From positions 1-7,491 of the forward strand of contig JAITKH010000283.1 in the NCBI GenBank assembly GCA_031278535.1: a DNA stretch of 7,491 nucleotides, read 5' to 3'. The position numbers and the translations under genes were made by a program. Within the stretch, counting starts at the first letter, position 1. Every line of letters begins with the position of its first letter. A model generated the notes under the pieces. It saw only the letters and a program-made list of their open reading frames with translations, searched no databases and was not told the DNA's origin. Positions 6,395 to 7,491 of this stretch are shown one piece after another. This stretch comes from Planctomycetota bacterium (GTDB lineage: Bacteria > Planctomycetota > SZUA-567).

Positions 6395-6859
6395 CTATAT
6401 GCCGAAAATGCGTTCGCCCGTCTTCCTCAACGTCTCGTCATAGGCGCCGCCTTCATCGCGCCTTGTCTGGTATACCGACGGTTCCCATATCTCAATCCGG
6501 TCGTCCATGCCGATGAAAAGAACGCCCGGTCCCCGGATACCGGCCTCGCGCATGAGATCAACCGGAAGGGTAAACCTGCCTTGAGTGTCGAGATCAATCG
6601 CAACCGCCCTGGCCATGAATTCCCTAAAAAACGTGCGATCTCCGGACTGTTCCGCCTGACGCCTGACATTGTCCTTTATCCGCCCGAATTGCCGATGCGT
6701 ATACATGAATAGACAATTTTCGTGACCGCGAATCAGAACATAGTTTCGTTCCCTGTCGGCGTCGGACAAAATCGATCGGAAACGGGCAGGAACCGCCACT
6801 TGCCCCTTGGAGTTGAGCCTGTTTTCGGCGCTGCCGTAATAATACGGGGTTTCTTCCAT
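6395..6859 (-). CDS. mraZ: MraZ, transcriptional regulator of the division/cell-wall cluster
   Basis: MraZ is a ring-forming DNA-binding protein of the AbrB/SpoVT fold that represses its own promoter and usually the dcw genes behind it. The 154-residue product has both repeats: RLNSKGQVAVPARFR (14-28) and IDLDTQGRFTLPVDLM (88-103), with connecting helices and an FIGMDDRIEIWEP strand. The second repeat is canonical. The first has Asn16 and Gln20 where MraZ normally has Asp and Arg (DSKGR). The ATG at 6859 fits the family N-terminus; only a weak GGA lies upstream, inside the operator region. rsmH, ftsL and ftsI do not follow; a structured gap, a small ORF and the kinase operon do. The promoter and AGTGR boxes upstream suggest autoregulation. 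Confidence 0.95.
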   Translation of the reverse strand: MEETPYYYGSAENRLNSKGQVAVPARFRSILSDADRERNYVLIRGHENCLFMYTHRQFGRIKDNVRRQAEQSGDRTFFREFMARAVAIDLDTQGRFTLPVDLMREAGIRGPGVLFIGMDDRIEIWEPSVYQTRRDEGGAYDETLRKTGERIFGI

Positions 6860-6868
6860 GTGCGCCGT

Positions 6869-6922
6869 CCACTTTCTATCACTACTAGCAACGTTTAAAA
6901 GCTACTCTTCACTTATATCACA
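6869..6922 (-). promoter_or_regulatory. Candidate MraZ operator: AGTGR boxes in 10-bp register
   Basis: On the minus strand AGTGG (6873-6869), AGTGA (6883-6879) and AGTGA (6913-6909) lie exactly 10 and 30 bp apart, in the same helical phase. A further TGTGA (6922-6918) is one base off register, and degenerate positions fall between. MraZ binding regions in other bacteria consist of three or four GTG- or TGGG-containing boxes with a 10-bp period just upstream of mraZ. These boxes cover the -10, the transcription start and the leader, which suits repression. Confidence 0.65.
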
Positions 6923-6940
6923 TGAAGCCGTCGTTGTCAA
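6912..6940 (-). promoter_or_regulatory. Strong sigma70-type promoter of mraZ with UP-like element
   Basis: TTGACA (6940-6935) is a perfect -35, followed after exactly 17 bp by TATAAG (6917-6912), a 5/6 match to the -10. The 20 bases upstream of the -35 (6960-6941) are A/T-rich, with A-tracts and an AAATATTT palindrome resembling an UP element. Transcription is expected to start near 6905, giving a leader of about 46 nt before the mraZ ATG. Confidence 0.85.
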
Positions 6941-6961
6941 CCAAATATTTTTCTATTTTCC

Positions 6962-6983
6962 CGGAAAAAATCCCGATTTTCCG
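6962..6983. repeat. Inverted repeat upstream of the mraZ promoter
   Basis: CGGAAAA (6962-6968) and TTTTCCG (6977-6983) form a perfect 7-bp inverted repeat around 8 nt. It lies just beyond the UP-like region and could mark the end of transcription from the GGDEF gene or a protein site. No clean T-tract follows on either strand, so it is not called a terminator. Confidence 0.3.
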
Positions 6984-7024
6984 CCTCTTGACGAAAAACA
7001 CCATTTGGAGTGGCTGGAATTCTA

Positions 7025-7073
7025 AAATCCACTATTAGAGGGATGCCCACATGCGCGTTGGCCGTGTGGATTT
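7025..7073. repeat. 8-bp inverted repeat downstream of the GGDEF gene
   Basis: AAATCCAC (7025-7032) and GTGGATTT (7066-7073) are perfect inverse complements around a 33-nt loop, with an alternative inner CCACA/TGTGG pairing (7047-7051, 7065-7069). In minus-strand RNA the closing arm runs into UUUU, so it might act as a weak terminator for the GGDEF gene that ends at 7132. The long loop makes this uncertain. Confidence 0.3.
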
Positions 7074-7131
7074 CGGAATTTCACGCCGAACAACGGAATC
7101 TTGAAACAGGAATGCAAAGACGGAGTGGGGC

Positions 7132-7491
7132 TCAGACCACGCGCTGCTTTTTATGGGCTTTCTTGAAAAGATACATTTTTTCGTCCGCAACGCTCAGCAG
7201 ATCGCTCGCGGGAATGGTATTGTCCGCAGCGACATGAACGACGCCGTAGCTGATGCTGCGGGTGTAGGGCTGGCCCGGACCGGTTTCCTGCCGCATCAAT
7301 TCGTCCCGAATTTCGGCCAATCGGGCTTCAACCCGCTCCAGGGACCAGCTTCGCTGCAACAACATGAACTCGTCCCCGCCGAGACGGTTTACAATCACGT
7401 CCCGCGAGAATCTCGACAACATGCTGGCGACGCATGTGATGTACTCGTCGCCGGCCTGATGGCCAAAAGTGTCGTTGACGTATTTCAAGCT
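7132..7491 (-). CDS. GGDEF-domain diguanylate cyclase, C-terminal part (5' end outside window)
   Basis: The reading frame is open to the window edge and ends in TGA at 7134-7132, giving the last 119 residues. GGDEF enzymes make cyclic di-GMP from two GTP. The fragment starts inside the domain at SLKYVNDTFGHQAGDEY, the nucleotide-binding region. It has an intact RLGGDEF catalytic loop, then SISYGVVHV and the closing helix LSVADEKMYLFKKAHK typical of the domain's end. The RxxD inhibitory-site motif expected five residues before GGDEF is not in register: the relevant positions hold Ser and Val, and an Arg-Asp pair is shifted by one. Product feedback inhibition may therefore be weak or absent. 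Sensor domains would lie upstream, outside the window. It is transcribed towards mraZ. Confidence 0.95.
   Translation of the reverse strand, partial: SLKYVNDTFGHQAGDEYITCVASMLSRFSRDVIVNRLGGDEFMLLQRSWSLERVEARLAEIRDELMRQETGPGQPYTRSISYGVVHVAADNTIPASDLLSVADEKMYLFKKAHKKQRVV

Noticed and set aside
5657..6712. Plus-strand open frame (351 codons) opposite the kinase start, the small ORF and mraZ
   Set aside because: It covers the reverse strand of mraZ and the kinase; its translation is Pro/Arg/Ser-rich without motif or ribosome binding site.
6988..7028. TTGACG (6988-6993) and TAAAAT (7023-7028) as a plus-strand promoter
   Set aside because: The spacing of 29 bp is far too long, and no plus-strand gene follows.
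7010..7237. Plus-strand 75-codon frame in the gap and over the end of the GGDEF gene
   Set aside because: More than half lies antisense to the GGDEF domain, and no ribosome binding site or promoter supports it.

Overview
The window is GC-rich bacterial chromosome, roughly 60% GC by eye. It shows no insertion sequence, CRISPR array, tRNA or rRNA. The genes are dense and housekeeping-like: a TonB-type protein, pyruvate kinase, a PfkB-family sugar kinase, MraZ and a GGDEF protein. The TonB-type protein implies a Gram-negative (diderm) cell. The large unrecognised membrane-anchored protein and the unusual gene order would suit a less-studied diderm such as a member of the PVC group, but nothing in the window proves that, so taxonomy is a low-confidence inference.

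Left part, plus strand (1-1814). The end of a short unknown ORF (1-207) is followed by a clear intrinsic terminator (240-269). Next comes a perfect TATAAT (358-363) placed so close to the ATG at 372 that the transcript is probably leaderless. That ATG opens a 480-residue TonB-family protein with an N-terminal membrane anchor, a very long Pro/Glu-rich spacer and a TonB-like C-terminal domain. Its last 14 bases overlap, tail to tail, the end of the pyruvate kinase gene on the other strand.

Centre and right, minus strand (6940 down to 1801). A strong promoter (TTGACA, 17-bp spacer, TATAAG, A/T-rich upstream element) is covered by AGTGR boxes spaced in multiples of about 10 bp and drives mraZ (6859-6395). 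Downstream on the same strand, with no T-tract terminator visible, come a structured G-rich gap, a small 87-codon ORF, a PfkB-family kinase (5961-5020), a single-pass membrane protein of unknown function (4983-3262) and pyruvate kinase (3231-1801). Gaps between the last four genes are about 13, 36 and 30 nt. mraZ normally heads the cell-division/cell-wall (dcw) cluster with rsmH next to it. Here it stands in front of carbohydrate-kinase genes, so a division-linked regulator may control an entry and an exit step of sugar catabolism.

Right edge. The C-terminal part of a GGDEF diguanylate cyclase (7491-7132, minus strand) enters from outside the window. About 270 bp separate it from mraZ and hold the mraZ promoter plus some weak inverted repeats.

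The most interesting points are: the mraZ-headed metabolic operon with a MraZ whose first DNA-binding motif lacks the usual Asp and Arg; the MraZ-box-like operator array; the likely leaderless TonB-family mRNA; the K+-independent signature of the pyruvate kinase; and the unknown membrane protein co-transcribed with two kinases.
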